DNA from: Blastococcus sp. TF02A-35
Lineage (GTDB): Bacteria > Actinomycetota > Actinomycetes > Mycobacteriales > Geodermatophilaceae
Direction of reading: 5' to 3'
Assembly (NCBI RefSeq): GCF_004571075.1
Contig: NZ_SPQP01000002.1
Location: 1-64,000 of the forward strand
DNA: 64,000 nucleotides
Numbering within the stretch: position 1 is the first letter of the stretch; each line of letters opens with the position of its first letter. Positions 56,043 to 64,000 of the stretch are shown one piece after another. Below the pieces are notes generated by a model. That model searched no databases and was not told the origin of the DNA. It was given only the letters and a program-made list of their open reading frames with translations. The position numbers and the translations under genes were made by a program.

Positions 56043-56897
56043 GTGCCCGCGACGACTCTGGACGGCAAGGCCACCGCAGCGGCGATCCGCACCGAGCTGA
56101 CCGAGCGGGTGGCCGCGCTGACCGCGGCGGGCCACCGCCCCGGTCTCGGCACGCTGCTCGTCGGCGACGACCCGGGCAGCCGCTGGTACGTCAACGCCAA
56201 GCACTCCGACTGCGCCCAGGTCGGCATCGCCAGCATCCAGCGGGAGCTGCCGGCCGACGCCACCCAGCAGGACGTGCTGGACGTCGTCGCCGAGCTCAAC
56301 GCCGACCCGGCCTGCACCGGCTACATCGTCCAGCTGCCGCTGCCCCGGCACATCGACGAGTCCGCCGTCCTGGAGGCCATGGACCCGGCCAAGGACGCCG
56401 ACGGGCTGCACCCGGTCAACCTCGGCCGCCTGGTGCTCGGCGTGCCCGGGCCGCTGCCGTGCACTCCCGTCGGCATCGTCGAGCTGCTCCGCCGCTACGA
56501 GGTGCCGGTCGCCGGTGCCGAGGTCGTGGTCGTCGGCCGCGGCATCACCGTCGGCCGGCCGCTGGGGCTGCTGCTCACCCGGCGCAGCGAGAACGCCACG
56601 GTGACCCTCTGCCACACCGGCACCCGCGACCTGGCCGCGCACGTGCGCACCGCCGACGTCGTCGTCGCCGCGGCCGGCGTGCCCGGGCTGATCACCGCGG
56701 AGATGGTCAAGCCCGGTGCCGCCGTGCTCGACGTCGGCGTCAGCCGGGTCGACGGGAAGATCGCCGGTGACGTCGCGGCCGACGTCGTGCAGGTGGCCGG
56801 GCACGTGGCGCCGAACCCCGGGGGAGTGGGGCCCATGACCCGGGCGATGCTGCTGCAGAACGTCGTCCTGGCCGCCGAGCAGGCAGCCTCGGCGTGA
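56043..56897 (+). CDS. folD: Methylene-THF dehydrogenase / methenyl-THF cyclohydrolase
   Basis: Interconverts one-carbon folates and supplies 10-formyl-THF for purN and purH. The 284-residue protein has [23 protein letters not shown] (with the catalytic Lys), [42 protein letters not shown] and [14 protein letters not shown]. The GTG start has CACACT 6 bases upstream. The stop overlaps the DUF3017 start by GTGA. Confidence 0.95.
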   Translation: MPATTLDGKATAAAIRTELTERVAALTAAGHRPGLGTLLVGDDPGSRWYVNAKHSDCAQVGIASIQRELPADATQQDVLDVVAELNADPACTGYIVQLPLPRHIDESAVLEAMDPAKDADGLHPVNLGRLVLGVPGPLPCTPVGIVELLRRYEVPVAGAEVVVVGRGITVGRPLGLLLTRRSENATVTLCHTGTRDLAAHVRTADVVVAAAGVPGLITAEMVKPGAAVLDVGVSRVDGKIAGDVAADVVQVAGHVAPNPGGVGPMTRAMLLQNVVLAAEQAASA

Positions 56898-57193
56898 CCC
56901 GCCCGCCCCTCTACGTCCGCCGGCCGTTCCTGGCCGGCCTGGTCCGCCAGCTGCCGCTGCTGGCGGTGCTGGTCGCGGTCGGGACCGGGCTGCTGCTGGT
57001 GACCGTCGAGCACTGGCGGCTGGGGCTGGTCGTGGTGGGGCTGTCGCTGGTCGGCGCCGCGCTGCTGCGGCTGCTGCTGCCGGTCCGGCGGGTCGGGTTC
57101 CTCGCCGTGCGCAGCCGTGCGGTCGACGTCGTCCTGCTCTCCGGGGCCGGGCTGGTGCTGACGGCGGTCGCGCTGGCCATCCCCGGCGCGTGA
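56894..57193 (+). CDS. DUF3017 small membrane protein
   Basis: A 99-residue protein with three hydrophobic segments ([60 protein letters not shown]) and a positive loop [12 protein letters not shown] between the second and third. DUF3017 genes directly follow folD in many actinobacteria. GTG start overlaps folD. Function unknown. Confidence 0.85.
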   Translation: MTRPPLYVRRPFLAGLVRQLPLLAVLVAVGTGLLLVTVEHWRLGLVVVGLSLVGAALLRLLLPVRRVGFLAVRSRAVDVVLLSGAGLVLTAVALAIPGA

Positions 57194-57223
57194 CCCGCGG
57201 CAGCGCTGGGAGCCGGTGAGGGC

Positions 57224-57229
57224 TAGGTT
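57224..57229 (+). promoter_or_regulatory. -10 element of leaderless mdh promoter
   Basis: TAGGTT followed by 7 bases and the mdh ATG at 57237. Confidence 0.55.
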
Positions 57230-57236
57230 GGCGGCC

Positions 57237-58190
57237 ATGGCAGCGCAGCCCAGGAACGGCAAGGTCACCGTGGTCGGTGCCGGCTTCTACGGCTCCACCA
57301 CCGCACTCCGCCTCGCGGAGTACGACATCTTCGACACCGTGGTCCTCACCGACATCGTCGAGGGCAAGCCCGAGGGCCTCGCCCTCGACATGAACCAGTC
57401 CCGCCCCATCGAGGGGTTCGAGACGAAGGTCGTCGGGGTCGGCGGCGGCTCCTACGAGGGCACCGAGGGGTCCGACGTCGTCGTCGTGACCGCCGGGCTG
57501 CCCCGCAAGCCGGGCATGAGCCGCATGGACCTCATCGAGACCAACGCCGGGATCGTCCGGCAGGTCTCGGAGAACATCGCGAAGACCTCGCCCGACGCCG
57601 TCGTCATCGTCGTCTCCAACCCGCTGGACGAGATGACCGCCCTGGCCCAGATCGCCACCGGCTTCCCGCACCACAAGGTGATGGGGCAGGCCGGCATGCT
57701 GGACACGGCGCGCTTCTCCAACTTCGTGGCCGAGGAGTGCGGTGTGCCCGTCGCCTCGGTGCGGACGCTGACCCTGGGCTCGCACGGCGACACGATGGTG
57801 CCGGTGCCCTCCCGCTGCACCGTCGACGGCAAGCCGCTGGCCGACGTGCTGCCCGCCGACCGCATCGAGCACCTCGTGCAGCGCACCCGCAACGGTGGCG
57901 CCGAGGTGGTCGCGCTGCTCAAGACCGGGTCGGCCTACTACGCTCCGTCCGCCGCGGCCGCCCGCATGGCGCGTGCGGTCATGGAGGACTCCGGCGCCGT
58001 GATGCCGGTGTGCACCTGGGTGGACGGCGAGTACGGCATCTCCGGGGTGTACCTGGGGGTGGAGGCCGAGATCGGCCGGGGCGGCGTGACGCGCGTCGTC
58101 GAGAGCAACCTGTCCGACGACGAGCTGGCGGGCCTGCGCGAGGCGGCCGAAGCGGTGCGCGCGAAGCAGGCCGACGTAGCCGACCTCTGA
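57237..58190 (+). CDS. mdh: Malate dehydrogenase (LDH-like)
   Basis: Oxidises malate to oxaloacetate in the TCA cycle. The 317-residue protein has the NAD site [42 protein letters not shown] with the substrate-loop arginines, VSNPLDEMT, and the catalytic His in [13 protein letters not shown]. The MSR loop favours malate over lactate. The group is the lactate-dehydrogenase-like MDH. A 3' nested-hairpin repeat begins at the base after the stop, with icd beyond it. Confidence 0.93.
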   Translation: MAAQPRNGKVTVVGAGFYGSTTALRLAEYDIFDTVVLTDIVEGKPEGLALDMNQSRPIEGFETKVVGVGGGSYEGTEGSDVVVVTAGLPRKPGMSRMDLIETNAGIVRQVSENIAKTSPDAVVIVVSNPLDEMTALAQIATGFPHHKVMGQAGMLDTARFSNFVAEECGVPVASVRTLTLGSHGDTMVPVPSRCTVDGKPLADVLPADRIEHLVQRTRNGGAEVVALLKTGSAYYAPSAAAARMARAVMEDSGAVMPVCTWVDGEYGISGVYLGVEAEIGRGGVTRVVESNLSDDELAGLREAAEAVRAKQADVADL

Positions 58191-58256
58191 AGAAGGACCC
58201 CGCTGCCCCCCTCCGCTCGCACGCTCGCGGCGGGACCCTGCAACGGGGCCACGACA
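58191..58256 (+). repeat. 3' nested-hairpin repeat, copy D (after mdh)
   Basis: AGAAGGA, arm CCCCGCTGC (58198-58206), inner CCCTCCGC / GCGGCGGG around GCTCGCACGCTCGC, GGGACCCT, arm GCAACGGGG (58240-58248, one C-A mismatch), tail CCACGACA. The icd ribosome-binding site follows closely, so mdh-icd read-through must pass it. Confidence 0.75.
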
Positions 58257-58272
58257 GCAACAAGGAGAACGC

Positions 58273-59487
58273 GTGAGCAAGATCAAGGTCGAGGGCACCG
58301 TCGTCGAGCTCGACGGCGACGAGATGACCCGGATCATCTGGCAGTTCATCAAAGACCAGCTGATCCTCCCGTACCTCGACGTCAACCTCGAGTACTACGA
58401 CCTCGGCATCGAGCACCGCGACGCCACCGACGACCAGGTGACGATCGACTCCGCCACCGCCATCAAGAAGCACGGCGTCGGCGTCAAGTGCGCGACCATC
58501 ACGCCCGACGAGGCGCGGGTCGAGGAGTTCGGCCTGAAGAAGATGTGGCGGTCCCCGAACGGGACGATCCGCAACATCCTCGGCGGCGTGATCTTCCGCG
58601 AGCCGATCATCATGCAGAACGTGCCGCGCCTGGTGCCGGGCTGGACCAAGCCGATCATCGTCGGCCGCCACGCCTACGGCGACCAGTACCGCGCCACCGA
58701 CTTCAAGTTCCCGTCGGCGGGCAAGCTCACCGTCACCTTCACCCCGGACGACGGCTCGCAGCCCATCGAGCACGAGGTCTTCCAGGCCCCCGGCGCCGGC
58801 GTCTCGCTGTCGATGTACAACCTCGACGACTCGATCCGCGACTTCGCGCGGGCCTCGCTGAACTACGGCCTGGCGCGCAAGTACCCGGTCTACCTGTCCA
58901 CGAAGAACACGATCCTCAAGGCCTACGACGGCCGGTTCAAGGACATCTTCGAGGAGACCTTCCAGGCGGAGTTCGCCGACAAGTTCTCCGAGGCCGGCAT
59001 CACCTACGAGCACCGGCTCATCGACGACATGGTCGCCGCCTCGCTCAAGTGGGAGGGCGGCTACGTCTGGGCCTGCAAGAACTACGACGGTGACGTGCAG
59101 TCCGACACCGTCGCGCAGGGCTTCGGCTCGCTCGGCCTCATGACCTCGGTGCTCGCGACCCCGGACGGCCGCACGGTCGAGGCCGAGGCCGCCCACGGCA
59201 CGGTGACCCGCCACTACCGGCAGCACCAGCAGGGCAAGGAGACCTCGACCAACCCGATCGCGTCGATCTTCGCCTGGACCCGGGGCCTGGCCCACCGCGG
59301 CAAGCTCGACAACACCCCCGAGGTCACCCGGTTCGCCGAGACCCTCGAGCGGGTCTGCATCGAGACCGTCGAGAGCGGCCAGATGACCAAGGACCTCGCG
59401 CTGCTGATCTCCAAGGACCAGCCGTGGCTGAACACCCAGGACTTCCTGGCGGCCATCGACACCAACCTGCAGAAGGCCATGGCCTGA
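58273..59487 (+). CDS. icd: NADP-dependent isocitrate dehydrogenase (eukaryote-like homodimer)
   Basis: Produces 2-oxoglutarate and NADPH. The 404-residue protein begins [21 protein letters not shown] and has [46 protein letters not shown]-type [11 protein letters not shown], and [12 protein letters not shown]; this is the eukaryote-like form, not the long monomeric form of some actinobacteria. GTG has AAGGAG 6 bases upstream. Confidence 0.95.
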   Translation: MSKIKVEGTVVELDGDEMTRIIWQFIKDQLILPYLDVNLEYYDLGIEHRDATDDQVTIDSATAIKKHGVGVKCATITPDEARVEEFGLKKMWRSPNGTIRNILGGVIFREPIIMQNVPRLVPGWTKPIIVGRHAYGDQYRATDFKFPSAGKLTVTFTPDDGSQPIEHEVFQAPGAGVSLSMYNLDDSIRDFARASLNYGLARKYPVYLSTKNTILKAYDGRFKDIFEETFQAEFADKFSEAGITYEHRLIDDMVAASLKWEGGYVWACKNYDGDVQSDTVAQGFGSLGLMTSVLATPDGRTVEAEAAHGTVTRHYRQHQQGKETSTNPIASIFAWTRGLAHRGKLDNTPEVTRFAETLERVCIETVESGQMTKDLALLISKDQPWLNTQDFLAAIDTNLQKAMA

Positions 59488-59498
59488 CCCAGGGCTGA

Positions 59499-59538
59499 CA
59501 CGACGGCCCCCTCGCCTCCGGGCGAGGGGGCCGTCGTG
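59499..59538. terminator. Bidirectional terminator between icd and CAP gene
   Basis: CACGACGGCCCCCTCGCC (59499-59516), loop TCCG, GGCGAGGGGGCCGTCGTG (59521-59538): 18-bp perfect stem between convergent genes. Confidence 0.9.
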
Positions 59539-59593
59539 CGTCCGGCGCCGGCGGCGAGCGCCGCTGACCGCCGTGCCGCGCCCGGGCGGTGCG

Positions 59594-60313
59594 TCAGCCG
59601 AAGAGCTGCGTCCACCAGGGGCCGTTGCCGCCGTCGGCGACGCCCACCCCGAGCCTCGACAGGTCGCAGTCGAGGATGTTCGCCCGGTGCCCGGCGCTGT
59701 TCATCCACGCGTCCATGACCGCCGCGGCGTCCCGCTGCCCCATGGCGATGTTCTCCGCACGGGCGGCCTGGCCGGCCGAGCGGGCCCGGTCGAAGGGGTC
59801 CTGGCCGGAGGGGTCCACGTGGTCGAAGTAGCCGCGGTCCCGCATGTCCGCGCTGTGCGCGGCGGCGACGGCCGCCAGCCCCGCGTCGGCCACCAGCGGG
59901 CCGCAGCCGGCAGCGGCACGCTGCTGGTTGACCAGCGCGATCACCGCGGCCTCCCGGGAGCTGCCCGACGGCGCCGGAGCGGGGGCAGCCGCGGCCACCC
60001 GGGGGGCCTGGGCCACCGGGGCGGCGGCGGTCGTGGGAGCCGTGGGTTCCGGGGCCGGCTCCTCGACGGGGGCGGGGGCCTCCGCCGGTGGGGGCGGGAC
60101 CGCCGCTGGGGCCTCCGGCACGGGGGCCGCGGTCGGGGCGCCGGCGACGAGCGGCTCGGGGGTAAGGGCGAACACCGAGGTCGACGACTCGGGTGCGGTC
60201 CCGGAGGCCTCCTCGGCCGGCGTGCTGGTCGGCGCGGTCAGCCAGAACCCGGCCGCCGCGAGCGCGAGGGCCAGGCCGGTGCCGAAGCGTCGGCCGGCGG
60301 AGGGCTGGTGCAA
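59594..60313 (-). CDS. Secreted CAP (SCP/PR-1)-domain protein
   Basis: A 239-residue exported protein: signal peptide (FGTGLALALAAAGFWLTAP), a Pro/Ala/Glu-rich linker (about 30-120) and a CAP domain (VIALVNQQRAAAGCGPL, AAAHSADMRDRGYFDHVDPSGQDPFDRA, AENIAMGQ, AWMNSAGHRANIL). The start is taken as TTG 60313, with GGGGAG 7 bases upstream and the signal peptide immediately after. A GTG near 60402 is in frame, but that extension is AT-richer and uses rare codons, so it is probably leader. Function unknown. Confidence 0.83.
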   Translation of the reverse strand: MHQPSAGRRFGTGLALALAAAGFWLTAPTSTPAEEASGTAPESSTSVFALTPEPLVAGAPTAAPVPEAPAAVPPPPAEAPAPVEEPAPEPTAPTTAAAPVAQAPRVAAAAPAPAPSGSSREAAVIALVNQQRAAAGCGPLVADAGLAAVAAAHSADMRDRGYFDHVDPSGQDPFDRARSAGQAARAENIAMGQRDAAAVMDAWMNSAGHRANILDCDLSRLGVGVADGGNGPWWTQLFG

Positions 60314-60356
60314 GGAGGTGCTCCCCGGATCACTTTTCGTTATCGAGCCGGGACCA

Positions 60357-60362
60357 ACGGTA
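60357..60362 (-). promoter_or_regulatory. -10 element of CAP-protein promoter
   Basis: TACCGT on the minus strand would start the transcript near 60350, giving a leader of about 37 bases. The CRP-like box at 60386-60401 is then centred about 43 bp upstream, where an activator would contact RNA polymerase. Confidence 0.4.
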
Positions 60363-60385
60363 AGCGCAACGACACGGTCCGTTGT

Positions 60386-60401
60386 TATGAGCTGGGTCAC
60401 A
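60386..60401. promoter_or_regulatory. CRP-like box, CAP/hemolysin divergent region
   Basis: TATGA-GCTGGG-TCACA matches TGTGA-N6-TCACA except one base. On the other side TAGCGT (60404-60409) is a possible -10 for the hemolysin-type gene, which the same box would overlap or repress. Confidence 0.45.
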
Positions 60402-60508
60402 TCTAGCGTCCGCGGGTGCGGGGGCCGCCCGCCCCCGCGCCGGCCCGCCGCGAGCAGGCACCATGGTGAGGTCCCAGCACCCGAGAACCCCCGAGGAGCA
60501 CGCCGCCG

Positions 60509-61837
60509 GTGAGCGACGTATGGCTCAACATCGTCATGGTCGTGGTCTTCGTCCTGGTCGGCGGAGCGTTCGCCGGCGCGGAGATCGCCCTGGTCTCGCT
60601 GCGCGAGGGCCAGGTGCGGGCCATGGCCGACCAGGGACGACGCGGCAAGGCCGTCCAGAAGCTGCTCCAGGACCCCAACCAGTTCCTCGCGGCGGTCCAG
60701 GTCGGCGTCACGCTGGCCGGGTTCTTCTCCGCGGCGTTCGGCGCCAGCACCCTCTCCCGCCCGCTGGCCACCTGGCTGGAGGCCCAGGGCGTGAGCCAGG
60801 GCCTCGCGGGCACGCTGGCGCTGGTCCTGGTCACCATCGTGATCAGCTACCTGTCGCTGGTGGTCGGCGAGCTGACGCCCAAGCGGCTGGCGCTGCAGCG
60901 GGCCGAGGGCTTCTCGCTGCTGGTCGCCGCGCCGCTGAACACGATCGCGAAGCTGTCCCGGCCGGTCATCTGGCTGCTGTCGAAGTCGACGAACGGCCTG
61001 GTCCGGCTCCTCGGCGGTGACCCCAAGGCCAGCGGCGAGGCGATCAGCCAGGAGGAGCTGCGCGACCTGGTGGCCGCGCACGAGTCGCTGAGCAGCGACG
61101 AGCGCCGCCTCATCGACGAGGTCTTCCGCGCCGGCGAGCGCGAGGTCCGCGAGGTCATGACGCCGCGCACCGAGGTGCAGTTCCTCGACGCGTCGATGAC
61201 CGCCAGCCGCGCGGCCAAGCTCGTGGCGGAGTCCAACTGGTCGCGGTTCCCGGTCGCCGGGCGGGACCAGGACGACGTCGTCGGCTTCGTCCACGTCCGC
61301 GACCTGTTCCTGCCGACCCACCCCGCCGGGCGCGCGGCGACCGTGGGCGACCTCGCCCGCGAGGTCAAGCGGCTGCCCGGCACCGCCGCCGTCCTCACCG
61401 TGCTGAGCGAGATGCGCCGGGAGAACCAGCACCTGGCCATCGTCGTCGACGAGTACGGCGGCACCGACGGCATCGTCACCCTCGAGGACCTCATCGAGGA
61501 GGTCATCGGGGAGATCTACGACGAGTACGACGAGGAGGTCGAGCCCGACGCGAAGCAGTCCCCGGACGCCCCGCGCGAGGTCGACGGCCTGCTCAACCTC
61601 GACGACTTCACCGAGGCCACCGGCCTGGAGCTGCCGGAGGGCCCGTACGAGACGGCGGCCGGCTACGTCCTCGCCGAGCTCGGCCGGCTCCCCGAGGTCG
61701 GCGACGCCGTCGAGGTCGAGGGGCGCCGGATCGAGGTGCTCGAGCTCGACGGCCGGCGCATCGCCCGGCTGCGCGTCAGCCCTCCGCCGGCCACCGACGT
61801 CCCCGAGGGCGCCGAGGACGTGCCCGCGGCGGGCTGA
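60509..61837 (+). CDS. CNNM/CorC-type hemolysin family membrane protein
   Basis: A 442-residue protein: DUF21/CNNM domain with about four helices (1-190; FAGAEIALVSLREGQV, VTLAGFFSAAFGA, ELTPKRLAL), a CBS pair (about 215-340; REVMTPRTEVQFLDA, LAIVVDEYGGTDGIVTLEDLIEEVIGEI) and a CorC/HlyC C-terminal domain (about 350-430). Family members are linked to Mg/Co efflux or homeostasis rather than haemolysis. The GTG follows GAGGAG at 60494-60499. Preceded by a 195-bp divergent region. Confidence 0.9.
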   Translation: MSDVWLNIVMVVVFVLVGGAFAGAEIALVSLREGQVRAMADQGRRGKAVQKLLQDPNQFLAAVQVGVTLAGFFSAAFGASTLSRPLATWLEAQGVSQGLAGTLALVLVTIVISYLSLVVGELTPKRLALQRAEGFSLLVAAPLNTIAKLSRPVIWLLSKSTNGLVRLLGGDPKASGEAISQEELRDLVAAHESLSSDERRLIDEVFRAGEREVREVMTPRTEVQFLDASMTASRAAKLVAESNWSRFPVAGRDQDDVVGFVHVRDLFLPTHPAGRAATVGDLAREVKRLPGTAAVLTVLSEMRRENQHLAIVVDEYGGTDGIVTLEDLIEEVIGEIYDEYDEEVEPDAKQSPDAPREVDGLLNLDDFTEATGLELPEGPYETAAGYVLAELGRLPEVGDAVEVEGRRIEVLELDGRRIARLRVSPPPATDVPEGAEDVPAAG

Positions 61838-61852
61838 GCGCGCGCGGGCCGG

Positions 61853-62812
61853 TCAGGAGCGGCGGGCCTGCGCGACCTCCCACGCGTCGCGGACGATGCC
61901 GACCAGGTCGGTGTGCTTCGGCGCCCAGCCGAGGTCGGCGCGGATCCGGTCGCTGGAGGCCACCAGCTGCGCCGGGTCGCCCGCCCGCCGCTCGCCGACG
62001 GTGACCGGGATGGCGTGGCCGGTGACCTCGCGGGCCGCCTCCACGACCTCCTGCACCGAGAAGCCGGTGCCGTTGCCCAGGTTGTAGATCCGGTGCTCGC
62101 CCGCAGCGGGCGCCGGCAGCGCGAGCAGGTGGGCGTCGGAGAGGTCCTCGACGTGCACGTAGTCGCGGATGCAGGTGCCGTCCGGCGTGGGGTAGTCCTG
62201 CCCGTACACCGTGAGCGACTCCCGCTGGCCCGCCGCCACCTGGAGCGCGATCGGGATGAGGTGGGTCTCGGTGGCGTGCCGCTCGCCGAGCCCGTAGGCG
62301 GCGCCCGCGACGTTGAAGTACCGCAGGCTCACCGCGGCGAAGCCGTGCGCGACGGCGTACGAGGTGAGCATGTGGTCGACGGCCAGCTTCGAGGCGCCGT
62401 AGGTGTTCGTCGGCCGGGTCGGCGCGTCCTCGCGGATCGGCACCTGGTCGGGCTCGCCGTAGGTGGCCGCCGTGGAGGAGAAGACGATCCGCCGGCAGTC
62501 GGCCGCCCGCATCGCCTCCAGCAGCGCGAAGGAGCCGCCCACGTTGGTGTGCCAGTAGTCCTCGGGCTGCTGCTGGGAGACGCCGACCAGCGACTTGGCC
62601 GCGAAGTGCAGCACCGCCTCGGGGCGGAACTCGGCCAGCACCGGCGCGGAGTCGTGCAGGGACACCTCGGCCAGCGTGGCGCCCTCGGGGACCGCGTCGG
62701 CGTGCCCGGTCGAGAGGTCGTCGAGGACGGTCACCTCGTGGCCGTCGGCCAGCAGGGCAGCCGTCACTACGCTGCCGATGTAGCCGGCTCCGCCGGCGAC
62801 GAGTACGCGCAT
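61853..62812 (-). CDS. galE: UDP-glucose 4-epimerase
   Basis: Interconverts UDP-glucose and UDP-galactose for cell-wall sugars. The 319-residue protein has the NAD loop [10 protein letters not shown] at residues 5-14, [18 protein letters not shown], the catalytic [13 protein letters not shown] and [16 protein letters not shown]. Leaderless: TAGGGT lies 6 bases before the ATG. It is divergent from the aminotransferase gene. Confidence 0.94.
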   Translation of the reverse strand: MRVLVAGGAGYIGSVVTAALLADGHEVTVLDDLSTGHADAVPEGATLAEVSLHDSAPVLAEFRPEAVLHFAAKSLVGVSQQQPEDYWHTNVGGSFALLEAMRAADCRRIVFSSTAATYGEPDQVPIREDAPTRPTNTYGASKLAVDHMLTSYAVAHGFAAVSLRYFNVAGAAYGLGERHATETHLIPIALQVAAGQRESLTVYGQDYPTPDGTCIRDYVHVEDLSDAHLLALPAPAAGEHRIYNLGNGTGFSVQEVVEAAREVTGHAIPVTVGERRAGDPAQLVASSDRIRADLGWAPKHTDLVGIVRDAWEVAQARRS

Positions 62813-62818
62813 GGCCCC

Positions 62819-62824
62819 ACCCTA
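62819..62824 (-). promoter_or_regulatory. -10 element of leaderless galE promoter
   Basis: TAGGGT on the minus strand followed by 6 bases and the galE ATG. The aminotransferase start region begins immediately beyond it, so the two divergent promoters must overlap. Confidence 0.5.
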
Positions 62825-62853
62825 TGAGGCCGCTCGCACAGGTGGAGGATCCC

Positions 62854-63954
62854 GTGGTCAGTGCCCGTCCGGCGGTGCAGTCGCTCCCGGCCTACAAGCC
62901 GGGCCGCAACCCGGCCGACCTCGCCCGGGAGATCGGTGTCGAGCGGGCCGTCAAGCTGGCCAGCAACGAGGTCGCCTTCCCGCCGCTGCCCGCCGTCGTC
63001 GAGGCGGTCACCGCGGCGGTCGCCGAGACCAACCGGTACCCCGACAACGGCGCCGTCGTCCTGACCCGCGCCCTCGCCGACCGCTACGGCGTCGACCCGG
63101 GGCAGGTCGCGACCGGCTGCGGGGCGGTGGCGATCTGCCAGGAGCTCGCCCAGGCCTACAACGACCCCGGCACCAGCATCGCGTTCGCCTGGCGCTCGTT
63201 CGAGATGTACCCGCTGCTGGCCCGCGTCGCCGGTGCGCGTGCGGTCCAGGTGCCGCTGCGGCCGGGCCGGGACGGCGGCTCCGCCGACACCCACGACCTC
63301 GACGCGCTCGCCGCGGCGGTCGACGGCACCACCCGGCTGGTGTTCGTCTGCAACCCGAACAACCCCACCGGGACGGCGGTGCGGCGGGCGGAGCTGGAGC
63401 GGTTCCTCGACGCCGTCCCCACCGACACCCTGGTCGTGCTCGACGAGGCCTACCGCGAGTTCGTGACCGACCCCGGGGTCCCGGACGGCGTGGAGCTCAT
63501 GCGCGGGCGGCCCAACGTCGCCGTCCTCCGCACGTTCTCCAAGGCGTGGGGGCTGGCCGGCCTGCGCGTCGGCTACCTGCTCGCCGAGGACCCGGCCGTG
63601 GCCGAGGCGGTGCGCAAGACGCACCTGCCGTTCAGCGTCGGCATGGTGGCCCAGGCCGCGGCGGTGGCCGCGCTGGCCAGCGAGGACGAGGTGCGCCGCC
63701 GCTGCGCCGCGGTCACCACCGAGCGCGAGCGGCTGACGGCCGCCCTGCGCGAGCGCGGGCTGGAGGTCGCGGACAGCCAGGCGAACTTCGTCTGGCTGCC
63801 GGTGGGGGAGCGGACGGCGGGGCTCGCGGCGGCCCTCGAGGCCCGCGCGGTGATCACCCGGCCGTTCGCCGGCGAGGGGATCCGGGTCACCGTCGGCACC
63901 CCCGAGGAGGACGACGTCTTCCTCGCCGCGCTGGACGACGCGCTGGCCTCCTGA
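62854..63954 (+). CDS. Histidinol-phosphate / aromatic amino acid aminotransferase (HisC2-like)
   Basis: A 366-residue class I PLP aminotransferase of the HisC group, closest by eye to mycobacterial HisC2, thought to act mainly on aromatic keto acids such as phenylpyruvate. Motifs: KLASNEVAFPPLP, NRYPDNG, CNPNNPTGTAV, VVLDEAYREF, PLP lysine 230 in TFSKAWGLAGLRVGY, and GIRVTVGTPEEDD. GTG 62854 is chosen for GGAGG 5 bases upstream; ATG 62824 is an in-frame alternative but overlaps the galE -10. Possible link to chorismate mutase in this window. Confidence 0.88.
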   Translation: MVSARPAVQSLPAYKPGRNPADLAREIGVERAVKLASNEVAFPPLPAVVEAVTAAVAETNRYPDNGAVVLTRALADRYGVDPGQVATGCGAVAICQELAQAYNDPGTSIAFAWRSFEMYPLLARVAGARAVQVPLRPGRDGGSADTHDLDALAAAVDGTTRLVFVCNPNNPTGTAVRRAELERFLDAVPTDTLVVLDEAYREFVTDPGVPDGVELMRGRPNVAVLRTFSKAWGLAGLRVGYLLAEDPAVAEAVRKTHLPFSVGMVAQAAAVAALASEDEVRRRCAAVTTERERLTAALRERGLEVADSQANFVWLPVGERTAGLAAALEARAVITRPFAGEGIRVTVGTPEEDDVFLAALDDALAS

Positions 63955-64000
63955 CCAGCGCCGGTGCACCCGGGAGCGGCCGCCGGGTGCCGGCGGGACG

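Noticed and set aside
60314-60402. In-frame GTG start of the CAP protein near 60402
   Set aside because: The added codons include ATA, AAA and AGT, rare here, cover a CRP-like box and a -10, and would place the signal peptide internally. TTG 60313 has a Shine-Dalgarno sequence and begins the signal peptide.

Overview
The window is very GC-rich bacterial DNA with mostly GTG/ATG starts, frequent 4-base start/stop overlaps (GTGA, ATGA) and actinobacterial marker genes: a WhiB/WhiD protein, a BldM-like orphan regulator, a His-tailed GroEL, DUF3017/DUF5319/DUF6350 proteins, a GuaB3 paralogue and a eukaryote-like NADP isocitrate dehydrogenase. It is a chromosomal segment of an actinomycete; gene content and style suggest a Geodermatophilaceae-like (Blastococcus/Geodermatophilus/Modestobacter) genome, but that is a guess from memory, not from a search. 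No tRNA, rRNA, transposase, integrase, phage gene or CRISPR array was found.

Layout. 1-5.7 kb: end of truA, a molybdenum-cofactor block (mobA, fdhD, moeA-moaC-moaB) and a beta-carbonic anhydrase. 5.7-19.5 kb: rplM-rpsI, glmM, glmS, then a tightly overlapping run acpS-nnrD-alr-hydrolase-UDG-tsaE-GNAT and the tRNA-t6A run tsaB-rimI-tsaD-GNAT. 19.6-29.5 kb: an HrcA/CIRCE-controlled groES-groEL locus, whiD-like and bldM-like regulators, DUF5319, and the GMP genes guaB-guaB3-guaA. 29.6-39.4 kb is more accessory: WYL regulator/hydrolase pair, META lipoprotein, a PspC/LiaF-like + PspC-histidine kinase + LuxR regulator stress system, formamidase, PIG-L deacetylase, and an ECF41 sigma factor with its carboxymuconolactone-decarboxylase partner. 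39.4-59.5 kb: chorismate mutase with a putative Phe/Tyr attenuator, pcrA, M23 peptidase, lipase, B12-binding protein, CocE-type hydrolase, sucCD, PerM-like membrane proteins, purNH, folD, mdh, icd. 59.6-64 kb: secreted CAP protein, CorC/hemolysin-type protein, galE, and an aromatic/histidinol-phosphate aminotransferase.

Most gene order matches two conserved actinobacterial blocks: alr-tsaE-tsaB-rimI-tsaD-groES-groEL-whiB-guaB-guaB3-guaA, and chorismate mutase-uvrD1-M23-sucCD-perM-purNH.

The most interesting non-coding signals are: (i) a 20-codon leader ORF with Phe-Tyr-Tyr codons followed by an intrinsic terminator directly ahead of chorismate mutase, i.e. a likely ribosome-mediated attenuator; (ii) a four-copy family of nested hairpins starting at, or within a few bases of, the stop codons of glmS, groES, guaA and mdh, with compensating changes in the outer stem; (iii) a recurring TANNNT-N6 to N9-RTG arrangement implying that about a dozen genes are transcribed without a leader; (iv) an ECF41-type promoter in front of the ECF41 operon; (v) CIRCE overlapping the groES promoter plus a strong hairpin between groES and groEL.
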